Source: Candidatus Anaerobiospirillum stercoravium (GTDB lineage: Bacteria > Pseudomonadota > Gammaproteobacteria > Enterobacterales > Succinivibrionaceae). Taken from it: a DNA stretch of 34,880 nucleotides. The notes under the pieces are model-generated. The model was not told the DNA's origin, searched no databases, and saw nothing but the letters and a program-made list of their open reading frames with translations. Shown here piece after piece: positions 24,079 to 32,241 of this stretch. The stretch's first letter is position 1. Every line of letters starts with the position of its first letter. The stretch is from the NCBI GenBank assembly GCA_019113025.1, contig DXIF01000243.1, positions 1 through 34,880 on the forward strand, in the 5' to 3' direction. The translations under genes and the position numbers were made by a program.

Positions 24079-24906
24079 ATGTCTAAACTTGGAGCCTTAA
24101 TCAAAGTTTCAGCCCTAGCTGCTGCGGTTGCTCTTAGCGCCCATGCCACTGCTGCCACCTTCAAGGTACCGATCAACTACACGGTTGAAGTAGTAGACGG
24201 CAAGACCTCCGATTTTGGCTACAACCGCTTCAATCGCACCATTGAATTGACCCCAGGCCGTCACCAGCTGGTGTTGTTATTTGAAGGCGTCTTCGGTCAA
24301 GCCCGTGACAGCCGCATTTATCAGGCCGCCAATCCTATCGTGATTGAAATCCCGAACATGCCGGCTGATGCTAGCTACACCTTCAATTACGACACGCCAG
24401 AAGACGAGCGTCAGGCTGAGATCTACTCGCGCTCCCAAAAGATTGAGCTCATCAACGCCAACACCAAGGCTCCATTAAACGCCAACGAGGCCAGCTACTA
24501 CCTGTTAACCTCTGACTCAGGCTTTGCCTTATTACGCGATTACCGCGAGGACTTAGCCTCAGTGGGCCGCCTCTATGCCCCAGCTGAGGTCCGCGCTCAA
24601 ATGGAAGAGGAGCGCCATGCCGTCACCGCCCAAGGCGTACCAACGGTTAAGGCCCGTTCCACCAGTGGCTTTGTCAGCGCCGCCCCCGTACCAGTTCAGC
24701 AGCCAACTGGCATGTCTGAGACGGTCACCACCGCTGCCGCCCAAAACGCAGCTGCGGCCCAAGCCGTCGCCCAAGGCGCCCCAGCTCAGGTTCAGACCAT
24801 TTCCTCCCAGGCTAACGCTGCCGTTTACAACCAGATGGTTCAGCTCTATGAGCAAGCTGACGACTCGACCAAGCTCCAGATCGTCAAGTACATCATGAGC
24901 CACTAA
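24079..24906 (+). CDS. YccT/DUF2057-family periplasmic protein, 275 aa
   Basis: An Sec signal peptide (VSALAAAVALSAHATAA) precedes a domain like E. coli YccT (CsgI): TFKVPINYTVEVVDGK, a TIELTPGRHQLVLLFEG block and SRIYQAANPIVIEI all have direct counterparts in the DUF2057 family. The family domain ends near residue 165. A long Ala/Gln/Val-rich linker (about 185-240) follows, and then a short C-terminal helix (NQMVQLYEQADDSTKLQIVKYIM) that resembles the final helix of YccT. YccT has been linked to curli inhibition in E. coli; no curli genes are in this window. It follows the porin by 118 bases and may be transcribed separately. The RBS is weak. Confidence 0.82.
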   Translation: MSKLGALIKVSALAAAVALSAHATAATFKVPINYTVEVVDGKTSDFGYNRFNRTIELTPGRHQLVLLFEGVFGQARDSRIYQAANPIVIEIPNMPADASYTFNYDTPEDERQAEIYSRSQKIELINANTKAPLNANEASYYLLTSDSGFALLRDYREDLASVGRLYAPAEVRAQMEEERHAVTAQGVPTVKARSTSGFVSAAPVPVQQPTGMSETVTTAAAQNAAAAQAVAQGAPAQVQTISSQANAAVYNQMVQLYEQADDSTKLQIVKYIMSH

Positions 24907-24939
24907 GAGCCCGCGCAGCAAACAACGCACGCTGCTCTT

Positions 24940-24973
24940 CCAGCCCGTCGCGGGTCAGCCCGCGGCGGGCTGG
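24940..24973. terminator. Convergent terminator hairpin between the yccT-like gene and uvrC
   Basis: CCAGCCCGTCGCGGG and CCCGCGGCGGGCTGG form a 15-bp stem with one wobble pair and a TCAG loop. It is very GC-rich, with only modest T content after it on the plus strand. Confidence 0.75.
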
Positions 24974-24995
24974 TTCGTCTCTGGCTCCTGCTCAG

Positions 24996-27620
24996 CTAGC
25001 CATGCAGTTCATCGTAAATCTTGGTCGCAAGCTGCGCGCTGATGCCTGGCACCTTTTGCAATTCATCGACGCTCGCGCGCGTCACCTCTTGCATCCCACC
25101 TAAGTGCTTAAGCAGCGCTTGACGCCGCTTCGGACCCACCCCAGCAATTGACTCAAGGCGCGAGGTACGCCGCGCCTTAGCGCGGCGCGCCCGATGGCCG
25201 GTGATAGCAAAGCGGTGCGCCTCATCGCGGATATGCAGCACCAGCTGCAAGGCAGGACTACCCAACCCCAGCTTAATGCGCTCATGGCTAAAGCCCACAA
25301 TCAAGGTCTCAAGACCTTCCTTGCGCCCCTCACCTTTCGCTACCGCCACAATTAATGGCATAGGGTGCGATGCCCCGGCAAAGGCTGAGCTAAGCACTTC
25401 CTCTGCTTGCTTGAGCTGTCCCGGGCCACCGTCAATAAAGATGAGATCAGGCATTTCCCCGGCGTCGGGATCTTTAAAGCGGCGCGTCAGCACCTGATGC
25501 ATCGCCGCAAAGTCATCACCGGGAGTAATACCGTCAATGTTGTAACGGCGATAGCGCGCGCTATCAGGCCCTTCGCGATTGAAGACCACACACGAGGCTA
25601 CCGTCAGCTCACCCATGGTGTGCGAAATGTCATAGCACTCCATGCGCTCAATATCGCTCACACCCAAGAGCTGCTCTAAGGCCACCATACGCTGATGCGC
25701 GGTCGCCGTCGAGCTCAAGTGCGACTGCAACGCCACCTGTGCATTGGTCTGGGCCAAGCGCAAAAATTTATGCTTAGCCCCGCGCGCGCCCTTAGCAAAG
25801 CGCACCACCTTGCCAAACTGCTGCTGCAAGGTCTCCTGCAACAACATCACCTCGCGCCCCACGCAGCTCCCAGTGGAGCCCGCTCCTACCGCCTCAGCAC
25901 CAGCACTAGCACTAGCACTAGCACTAGCACTAGTCTCAGCGCTCTCCGCTTCCGCAGCGCCTGCCTCAGAGCCAGTATCGTTGCCCAGCGGCAAATCGCC
26001 CAGCTCCTCGTCCGGCCCAGAGTCCGAAGTCGCATCGGACGACTCAGCCCAGTCATTTTCCGGCGCGTCGAGCGCCTCCCCGTCCCCACTTACCGCGGCG
26101 CCCGCAGCGCTGGACGTTACATCAGGTTGACCTTTGATTTCTGAGACCAAGGCATGAGCGCGGCTAATCTTGCGCTCAAGCCCGCCCTCAGTTGGAACAT
26201 CAATTGGAATCTCAATTGAGTTTGCCGCCGCCGCAGCGGACGCGTGCGCATCCGCGCTGAGCTCGGACCCTACTTCCGCGCTTGCCGCGTCACTTTCAGT
26301 GGTAGCCTGCGCTCCAGTTGCGTCAAAGTCGACCACGACCTCATCGGGGATGAGGTTGGAGTGGGCTTCGTTGAGGTAGAACTGGGTCAAAAAGGACAGC
26401 AAGATTTCGCGCGGCGCCGCACCGTAATTGTTGCCGGGGAAAAAGGAGCGGGTACCAAAGATGCGTCCATTGCGGATAAAGAGCACATGGACGCAGCTTT
26501 GCCCCTCGGCCCGCGCAAAGCCAATGACATCGACCGGGTAACTTAAGCTGGAGACAATGGAGTTACTTTCCTGGATCCGTCGTAATGACGTCATTTGGTC
26601 GCGCAGCTGCGCCGCTTGCTCAAACTCCATCTTGGCCGCATGCTCTTCCATCTTGGCCACCATGGTGGTAAAGAGCTCTTGGTTATGGCCTTGTAAAAAG
26701 AGCTTGAGTAACTCCACTTGCTCGTGGTAATTGGCCTGTTGCTCGGGGCTCATGGGAACGCACGGCGCTAAGCACTTGCCCATTTGTGCCATGAGGCAAG
26801 GCCGGGAGCGATGCGCAAAGACATTATCTAGGCACTGGCGAATCGGGAAGATGCGCTGGAGCAGCCGCAGGCTATCCTTAACCGCGGAGGAATCCGGAAA
26901 GGGTCCATAGAACTCACCGGCCTTATTGCGCGCCCCGCGGTGAAAGTACACGCCCGGAAACTCATGATTAGTCGACAAGTACAAGTAAGGGTAGGACTTA
27001 TCGTCGCGCAGTAAGATGTTGTAGTGCGGCTGATACTTCTTGATGAGCTCGTTTTCCAAGATCAGCGCCTCGCTCTCAGAAAACGTCACGGTAAACTCAA
27101 TATGGGCGATATGCGCCACCAAAAGGCGCGTCTTGAGCTCATGGCCCTGCTTTAAGAAATAAGAGCTCAAGCGCCGCTTCAAATCCTTAGCCTTACCCAC
27201 GTAAATCACGACCTGACGGTCGTTATACATACGATAGCACCCCGGGCGATTGGGCACCGTCTTCAAAAAGGCCTTGGCATCAAATACCGGCTCCGCCGCG
27301 GCTTGCGCATTGGCTTCTGCACCAAGCGCCTTCACACCGCGCGCCGCGTCGACCGCCTCAGCGCTAACCGCCGAGTTAACCTCCGCCGAATTAACCGCCG
27401 CGCCGGGCTGCGCATCTGATTGCACCGCAGGTGGCGCAACCGGAGGGGCCTTTGGTGGCGTGATGGCGTGCTCGTCCTCAGGCGCAAAGATCAGCTCGTC
27501 TTCAGGCTCTGCCTGGAGCCAACGTGCATGGCGCGTTTCAGCAGCGTGGTCACGCACGAGCGCTGAGGCGGTATTTGCGCTAGGACTAGGCTTACAATCA
27601 GGATTTGTGGCAGAAGACAT
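24996..27620 (-). CDS. uvrC: Excinuclease ABC subunit C with two low-complexity additions, 874 aa
   Basis: UvrC makes the dual incisions of nucleotide excision repair. The GIY-YIG nuclease appears as GCY (127-129) and YVG (140-142). The UVR domain that binds UvrB is near 315-350, the RNase H-like nuclease has YDISH (Asp664) and FIDGGPGQ (Asp730), and paired helix-hairpin-helix motifs end the chain. Two additions are unusual: an N-terminal Ala/Pro/Glu-rich extension of about 115 residues, and an acidic Ala/Ser insert of about 155 residues (433-589) between the middle and the C-terminal nuclease, containing an (AS)n run. E. coli UvrC has 610 residues. I start at ATG 27620, which has AAGGTGAG upstream, rather than the GTG at 27644. 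All catalytic parts seem intact, so it is probably functional. Confidence 0.95.
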   Translation of the reverse strand: MSSATNPDCKPSPSANTASALVRDHAAETRHARWLQAEPEDELIFAPEDEHAITPPKAPPVAPPAVQSDAQPGAAVNSAEVNSAVSAEAVDAARGVKALGAEANAQAAAEPVFDAKAFLKTVPNRPGCYRMYNDRQVVIYVGKAKDLKRRLSSYFLKQGHELKTRLLVAHIAHIEFTVTFSESEALILENELIKKYQPHYNILLRDDKSYPYLYLSTNHEFPGVYFHRGARNKAGEFYGPFPDSSAVKDSLRLLQRIFPIRQCLDNVFAHRSRPCLMAQMGKCLAPCVPMSPEQQANYHEQVELLKLFLQGHNQELFTTMVAKMEEHAAKMEFEQAAQLRDQMTSLRRIQESNSIVSSLSYPVDVIGFARAEGQSCVHVLFIRNGRIFGTRSFFPGNNYGAAPREILLSFLTQFYLNEAHSNLIPDEVVVDFDATGAQATTESDAASAEVGSELSADAHASAAAAANSIEIPIDVPTEGGLERKISRAHALVSEIKGQPDVTSSAAGAAVSGDGEALDAPENDWAESSDATSDSGPDEELGDLPLGNDTGSEAGAAEAESAETSASASASASAGAEAVGAGSTGSCVGREVMLLQETLQQQFGKVVRFAKGARGAKHKFLRLAQTNAQVALQSHLSSTATAHQRMVALEQLLGVSDIERMECYDISHTMGELTVASCVVFNREGPDSARYRRYNIDGITPGDDFAAMHQVLTRRFKDPDAGEMPDLIFIDGGPGQLKQAEEVLSSAFAGASHPMPLIVAVAKGEGRKEGLETLIVGFSHERIKLGLGSPALQLVLHIRDEAHRFAITGHRARRAKARRTSRLESIAGVGPKRRQALLKHLGGMQEVTRASVDELQKVPGISAQLATKIYDELHG
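25903..25932. repeat. GCACTA hexamer, five perfect copies, inside uvrC
   Basis: Five exact GCACTA units, preceded by one GCACCA variant, encode the (AS)n run of the UvrC insert. The six-base period means copy-number change stays in frame, so it varies length rather than switching the gene off. Confidence 0.92.
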
Positions 27621-27738
27621 AGAGCTCACCTTGGAACGCAACACACAGACCAGCTCATTATACGGGCCCAGCGCGTAACAAGGGGCATGGTTTTAGCTTG
27701 CACGCGAAGAGTAAATCATTAGTAAACATGTTTGCTAT

Positions 27739-27775
27739 GCGCTAGAAGCAATATTTTGGTAAGCGCTAGAAGCAA
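27739..27775 (+). repeat. GCGCTAGAAGCAA direct repeat at the RBS of the FkbM gene
   Basis: The 13-base unit occurs at 27739-27751 and 27763-27775, and the second copy runs into the AAGGAG ribosome site. The 24-base period is a little over two helical turns, so it could bind a protein. The second copy could also expose or mask the RBS. Confidence 0.6.
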
Positions 27776-27785
27776 GGAGTATTTA

Positions 27786-28904
27786 ATGGCGGCGGTAAAG
27801 ATCTCAGAACAGCAACGTGCTGATTTCATGAACATATTCAATGCAGATACCATTAAGTCGCAGCAGGCTGACCCCAATGAGGTGACCTTGCCCAGCGGAC
27901 AAAAGCAGGTCTGGAGCAACGAAGAGTACGGCGCCTATATCCGCGAGCACTATACAGTCCTCTACTTCCTGTTCCAAGACTACTTCGCTCAATACCGCCA
28001 AAGCCATGACATGACCGCCTTAATCGAGCGCTTAAAGCCAGGCTTGGACGAGGTATCATTGACCTACTTGGAGCGCCATGAGCAATTGCTCGATGCCATG
28101 AGTGTAGCCCAGCACTGCTTAGTCGAAAAGGATTTTGCTTGGACGCCTGAGGATAAAAAGCGCTTTGCCTACTACCAAGAGTGCAAAGCGCAAAACCCAT
28201 TGCTCCAAAAGCTGAGCCTCGACTACGGTTCGATTTTCACCAACCAATATGGCCTGTATGACCTCCCAAAGGAGGTAGCTGACACCATCAACGGCAAGGC
28301 CATCATCGACGCCGGCGCCTTTATCGGTGACAACATTTGGCTCTTCCGCGATAAGTTCCCACAGTCGCATCTGTACTGCTTTGAACCCGATCCGCGCAAC
28401 TTCAAATACCTCAACATCATGTTTAGCGATGAGATTGAAAGCGGCATGGTTCAAGCCTTCAACATGGGCTTAGGCGAGGAACAGGGCCAGCTGCACTTAA
28501 GTCGCATCCCGGAGATTCCGCAAGCCAATCCTAGCTCCTCCTTCTTCTACAACTTTGAAGCAGACCAAGCGCCAAATGTTGATACCAACGCTGACGACAC
28601 CAAGGTCAAAGGCGTCGATGTCGACATCATCACCATTGACGACTTAGTTGCTGACAAGAAGCTGCAAGTTGGCCTCATTAAGATGGACGTCGAGGGCTTT
28701 GAACCCCACATTGTGCGCGGCGCGCTCAACACTATTCGCACCCAACGCCCTGTCTTAGCCATCTCGATCTACCACACCCCAGAGGAGTTCTACGAGCTCA
28801 AGCCGTTCTTAGAAAGCCTGGGCCTCAACTACCAGTTCCAAATCCGCCGCAACAGTCTGTGCGCGCCTTTGTTTGATATCGTCTTGATCGGCTACCCACG
28901 CTAA
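27786..28904 (+). CDS. FkbM-family methyltransferase, 372 aa
   Basis: This is an S-adenosylmethionine-dependent O-methyltransferase of the FkbM family, which usually methylates sugars, lipids or polyketides. The SAM site is AIIDAGAFIGDN (172-183), with an acidic strand end FEPDP (199-203). The FkbM signature IKMDVEGFEPHIVRGA lies at 298-313. The N-terminal 145 residues are a helical, charged domain (QQRADFMNIF, YTVLYFLFQDYFAQY) outside the core. I use ATG 27786 with AAGGAG nine bases upstream; a longer frame from 27732 lacks an RBS. The DUF115 gene follows at 280 bases on the same strand, suggesting a glycan-related job. The substrate is unknown. Confidence 0.88.
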   Translation: MAAVKISEQQRADFMNIFNADTIKSQQADPNEVTLPSGQKQVWSNEEYGAYIREHYTVLYFLFQDYFAQYRQSHDMTALIERLKPGLDEVSLTYLERHEQLLDAMSVAQHCLVEKDFAWTPEDKKRFAYYQECKAQNPLLQKLSLDYGSIFTNQYGLYDLPKEVADTINGKAIIDAGAFIGDNIWLFRDKFPQSHLYCFEPDPRNFKYLNIMFSDEIESGMVQAFNMGLGEEQGQLHLSRIPEIPQANPSSSFFYNFEADQAPNVDTNADDTKVKGVDVDIITIDDLVADKKLQVGLIKMDVEGFEPHIVRGALNTIRTQRPVLAISIYHTPEEFYELKPFLESLGLNYQFQIRRNSLCAPLFDIVLIGYPR

Positions 28905-29184
28905 ATCGAGCATGGCCTAGCTAAGCCAAACATGGTCGAGCCGGGCCAAGCTTGCTCAAACACCTGCAAGGGGCAACATCGTTGCCCCACTTTGCGCCCC
29001 CAGCACCATCAATCTCTCAACCTCCGCTGGGCCGCGTCCCCTGCTTTCGCCCTTCTACCTCCCGCCCAGTTTCTACCGCCGCAAGTTTCCGCCTTCCGCT
29101 CTCGCGCTCAGGGGAAGTGTTTGGCCTAATGGTTGTGCTACCATAAGTAGCAACGTTCAGTGAATTGGGACAAGGACAACTACC

Positions 29185-30816
29185 ATGGCCATTACGATGA
29201 CAAGTGCTCAGATCGCGACTTTCAAAGCCAATCTCGAGCGCTTGGTTCCCTACCACGACCATGAGCTCTTAAACTCCTTGGCCAAGGGCCTGTACACCAG
29301 CTCGAACTATCACTACGAGCACATCAGTGGCCTGCAAGAGTCGGTGGTAGTCAATAAAATCCAGCTCTACTCGCGCCACAATGTCCAAGATGAGTGTGCT
29401 CGGCTGTGCGCTAATTTACCCCTGCCCAAGCTGTACCAAGTGCAAGTTAGCCAAGAGCAAATCGACACGGTCGAATTTTCCTTTTTCCCCAAGCGCAAAG
29501 AGCTGCGGGCTGAGGCGCGGGCCCAATTTGCCCAAGAGAGCAAGGACAATGAGCTGCGTCTTAAGATTCACCCTGAGCCTAAGCCGCTTGATACCAGCTC
29601 CTTTCCTAAAATCTCGCGCTCCTTAGTCATAACCTGTGTGGCCGATCCGGCCTTTGCCCATGGCTACGAGGAGCCGCTGCGCGTTACGGTCTATGGCGTA
29701 GCCGCAGGCCACGTGGTTGAGTACCTACACTCCATCTACCCGGAGCTTGAGGTCGAGGTCATCATCTTAAATCCAGAGGTAACCGCGATCATGCTCGCGC
29801 TTGACCCCAAGATGGGCGCCCGCCTCGCCAACGAGCACACCAAATTAAAGCTGGGCAACGATGACACCCCCATTACCCCTAACCATGTCTTCTTGCTGCC
29901 GGAAGTGCTGCTGTGCCCGAACATCAACCTCAATCTCAAGCAGCGCATCATCCACTATGAAGAGCGCAATTACTCGCGCCTGATGAGCCTCGCGCGGCGC
30001 AAAGATCTCAACACCCTCTTAATCCAGTACAATCGGCCCTACCATCACATTGCCAAGCAGCTACTGTGCAATACCTTTAGCCCGTGCCATGACATTGTTT
30101 TGGTCTTCTCTGGCCCATCCTTAAACGAGAGCTTTGAGCGCTTGCTCGCCTTAAAAGAAGCAGGCGCCCGCGTCATTGCCTGCGATACCGCGCTGCCATT
30201 TTTAGAGCAGCAGGACTTTGCCCCGGACATTGTGGTGGCCTCGGACATCGGCATCTACAAAATCGCCGGAGAAGGCTGCACGGTGGGCAAGCCGCAATGC
30301 CTCATCAAGCCTAAGCTCTATGAGCGCAGCGCGCTCATTTTCACCGCGCGCACCCACTTGCGTGTCGTCGCCTTGTTCTCAGGCAAGCGCTACTTGCTCT
30401 ACACCAAGAATTTAGCGCGCCGGGACATTGCCCAGCAGGATCAAGCCCAAACCGACCTTGACCTCTATGGCGGCAGCGCCGGCATCATGCTCTCGCTGGC
30501 CCTAAAGCAGCAGGCATGGCGTATCTACCTGATGGGCCTTGATACAATCTCCGTCCAAAACAGCTACCACGCCGGCGTCAGCAGCGACGTCGACTCAGCG
30601 ATCATGGGCTCCCCGCAAGTCGATGAAGTCGAGTGTAATGACGGCAAGCGCCGCAAGGCGCTCCACTCCTACAGCGCCTCACGCCTCTATGTTGAGGACT
30701 TCATCGCCAAGCACCCGCAAATCGAGTTTATCAATTGCTCGAGCATTGGCGCCGTGATCAAGGGAGCCTCGCGCGACTTCTTCAACCAAGTCGGCACCGA
30801 CGGCGAATACGAGTAA
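29185..30816 (+). CDS. DUF115 / Maf-like (MptE-like) protein, 543 aa
   Basis: Residues 300-490 match the DUF115 core: HDIVLVFSGPSLNESFERL, then VIACDTALPFL, then APDIVVASDIG, and later YGGSAGIMLSLALKQQAWRIYLMGLD. This domain occurs in Maf motility-associated factors that help glycosylate flagellin with nonulosonic acids, and in archaeal MptE pterin pyrophosphokinases. The 300-residue N-terminal half is unfamiliar in detail but begins with a helical stretch, followed by a Rossmann-like VTVYGVAAGHVVEYLHSIYPELEVEVIILNPE. AAGGA lies before the ATG. No flagellin or sugar-acid synthesis genes are in the window. A surface-glycan or glycoprotein role with the neighbouring FkbM enzyme is my inference. 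A strong hairpin follows. Confidence 0.8.
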   Translation: MAITMTSAQIATFKANLERLVPYHDHELLNSLAKGLYTSSNYHYEHISGLQESVVVNKIQLYSRHNVQDECARLCANLPLPKLYQVQVSQEQIDTVEFSFFPKRKELRAEARAQFAQESKDNELRLKIHPEPKPLDTSSFPKISRSLVITCVADPAFAHGYEEPLRVTVYGVAAGHVVEYLHSIYPELEVEVIILNPEVTAIMLALDPKMGARLANEHTKLKLGNDDTPITPNHVFLLPEVLLCPNINLNLKQRIIHYEERNYSRLMSLARRKDLNTLLIQYNRPYHHIAKQLLCNTFSPCHDIVLVFSGPSLNESFERLLALKEAGARVIACDTALPFLEQQDFAPDIVVASDIGIYKIAGEGCTVGKPQCLIKPKLYERSALIFTARTHLRVVALFSGKRYLLYTKNLARRDIAQQDQAQTDLDLYGGSAGIMLSLALKQQAWRIYLMGLDTISVQNSYHAGVSSDVDSAIMGSPQVDEVECNDGKRRKALHSYSASRLYVEDFIAKHPQIEFINCSSIGAVIKGASRDFFNQVGTDGEYE

Positions 30817-30880
30817 CTAGACGCCGCAGAGTCACCAGGCGAAATAAACAGGCGACGAAGAGTAAGCGCCAAATAACGCA

Positions 30881-30910
30881 CGGGCTCTCACCCTAAAGGG
30901 TGAGAGCCCG
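30881..30910. terminator. Perfect hairpin between the DUF115 gene and pflA
   Basis: CGGGCTCTCACCC and GGGTGAGAGCCCG form a perfect 13-bp stem with a TAAA loop, between convergent genes. The U tract is weak on both strands, but the position and strength suggest a shared terminator. Confidence 0.8.
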
Positions 30911-30970
30911 TATCCGTAAACGCTGTAACGACCCGCCGCTGAGCGCAGCGTTAAACCACTCGCGTCTGCG

Positions 30971-31732
30971 CTACTGCTTTAAGCTTGCCTCGTACTCAGC
31001 AAAGGAAGCGACGCCTAAGATCGACTTGGCTTGGTTGATCGACTCCTCAGACGGCGATGGAGTGTCCTTGAGCTTGTATGGAATCTTCATCTCATCCCAC
31101 TTGAAGGCGCCAAAGCTGTGGTATGGCAGTACCTCAACGCGCTTGACGTTATCCAAAGTCGCGATGAACTCGTGCAGCTGAGTCAACGAGGCTTCATCGT
31201 CGGTATAGCCCGGCACTAAGACGTGACGAATCCAGACATCCTTCTTGATCTCGTTTAAATAGCGCGCGCAGTCTAAGATGTTGGTGTTCGGCACGTGGGT
31301 GAGCTCAATGTGCTTGTTGTTATCGATGTGCTTTAAGTCCAGCATCACCAAATCGGTGTACTGCATGAGCTCTTGGAACTTTGAAAAGAAAGGCTCCTCG
31401 CGGGTGAAAGGACCGGCGGCAGTATCAATAGTGGTATTGATGCCCTGAGCCTTTAATTCCTTAAAGAACTCAATCATGAAGTCCATTTGCAGCAGCGGCT
31501 CACCGCCGGAGCAAGTGACGCCACCCTGCTCCCCCCAATACGGGCGATAGCGCAGCGCCTGCTTGATGATTTGCTCGACGCTCTTTTCCTCGCCGACGTT
31601 CTGCTTCCACGTATCAGGGTTATGGCAGTACAAGCAGCGCATCTTGCATCCTTGCAAGAACACGACAAAGCGCACGCCAGGGCCATCAACCGAACCAAAG
31701 GTCTCAAAAGAGTGTACAAAAGCAGTGGTCAT
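30971..31732 (-). CDS. pflA: Pyruvate formate-lyase activating enzyme
   Basis: PflA is a radical-SAM enzyme that installs the glycyl radical on PflB. The [4Fe-4S] motif CKMRCLYC gives Cys29, Cys33 and Cys36, followed by HNPDTW. The SAM-binding CSGGEPLLQ and later HVLVPGYTDDE with VLPYHSFG are typical of PflA rather than of other glycyl-radical activases, which carry extra ferredoxin-like Cys clusters that are absent here. The length (253) matches E. coli (246). It lies downstream of pflB on the same strand, with a 509-base gap containing two large hairpins. Expression is therefore probably lower than, or separate from, pflB. The RBS is weak (GAGACGGA). Confidence 0.96.
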   Translation of the reverse strand: MTTAFVHSFETFGSVDGPGVRFVVFLQGCKMRCLYCHNPDTWKQNVGEEKSVEQIIKQALRYRPYWGEQGGVTCSGGEPLLQMDFMIEFFKELKAQGINTTIDTAAGPFTREEPFFSKFQELMQYTDLVMLDLKHIDNNKHIELTHVPNTNILDCARYLNEIKKDVWIRHVLVPGYTDDEASLTQLHEFIATLDNVKRVEVLPYHSFGAFKWDEMKIPYKLKDTPSPSEESINQAKSILGVASFAEYEASLKQ

Positions 31733-32149
31733 AACGAAAAATCCGTCTCAAAGCGAGAAGAGTGGCCGTAAGCGCGACCTAGCGCGGAGCGTCGGCCTTC
31801 CAAGTTCGGGGCTCATTCTAACCGCAAACGACGCCCAGACCAAGAAAAGTGATCTCAGCTGCAAAACGCTCTCACAGGGCTCCCAGTCTGCCCCCAATCG
31901 CTGCCCATGCGCGCCCGCCACGCCGTTTTCACCACAGTGTTCCCACCGCGCAGTTTGCGCCACACAGTTTGCGCCGCGCGGCTTCCCCCCCCCGTTTTCG
32001 CTGCGTAGCTCCCGCTGCGCTAAAGCCCTGTGAACTGTTCGCGCCGCGGTGGGCGCGCGCCCTAGCGCGCCTGGGGCGAGGGCAGGGGCGGATGCCTCAG
32101 GGCAGTAAGGCGCAGCGGCACGATGTGCCTTGGGGCTTGTCCTAAATGC

Positions 32150-32185
32150 ACGAAGGCACCCGAGGTTGCCCTCGGATGCCTTCGT
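32150..32185 (-). terminator. Second hairpin after pflB
   Basis: ACGAAGGCACCCGAGG and CCTCGGATGCCTTCGT pair over 16 positions with one mismatch around TTGC. On the pflB strand it follows the first hairpin by one base. The following sequence (GCATTT) gives only a short U run, so it may stabilise the mRNA 3' end or attenuate readthrough to pflA. Confidence 0.7.
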
Positions 32186-32211
32186 AAGCTTAGCGCCTTA
32201 GCGCTAAGCTT
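32186..32211 (-). terminator. First hairpin after pflB
   Basis: AAGCTTAGCGC and GCGCTAAGCTT form a perfect 11-bp stem with a 4-base loop, starting 30 bases after the pflB stop. It abuts the second hairpin. Confidence 0.65.
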
Positions 32212-32241
32212 GGGGTAAAGATGGCTGCTAAGCAGCGCTTA

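Larger units (their letters stand above)
31733..32241. other. pflB-pflA spacer
   Basis: About 500 bases contain no gene. The part next to pflB holds two strong hairpins; the rest is GC-rich, with a run of nine C at 31985-31993. A separate pflA promoter may lie near the pflA end, but I cannot identify one with confidence. Confidence 0.6.

Noticed and set aside
25695..26144. 149-codon frame antisense to uvrC with an (ST)n run
   Set aside because: It is the complement of the GCACTA repeat inside the UvrC insert, not a separate gene.
31985..31993. Run of nine C as a phase-variation tract
   Set aside because: It lies in the pflB-pflA spacer outside any supported gene or recognisable promoter spacer.
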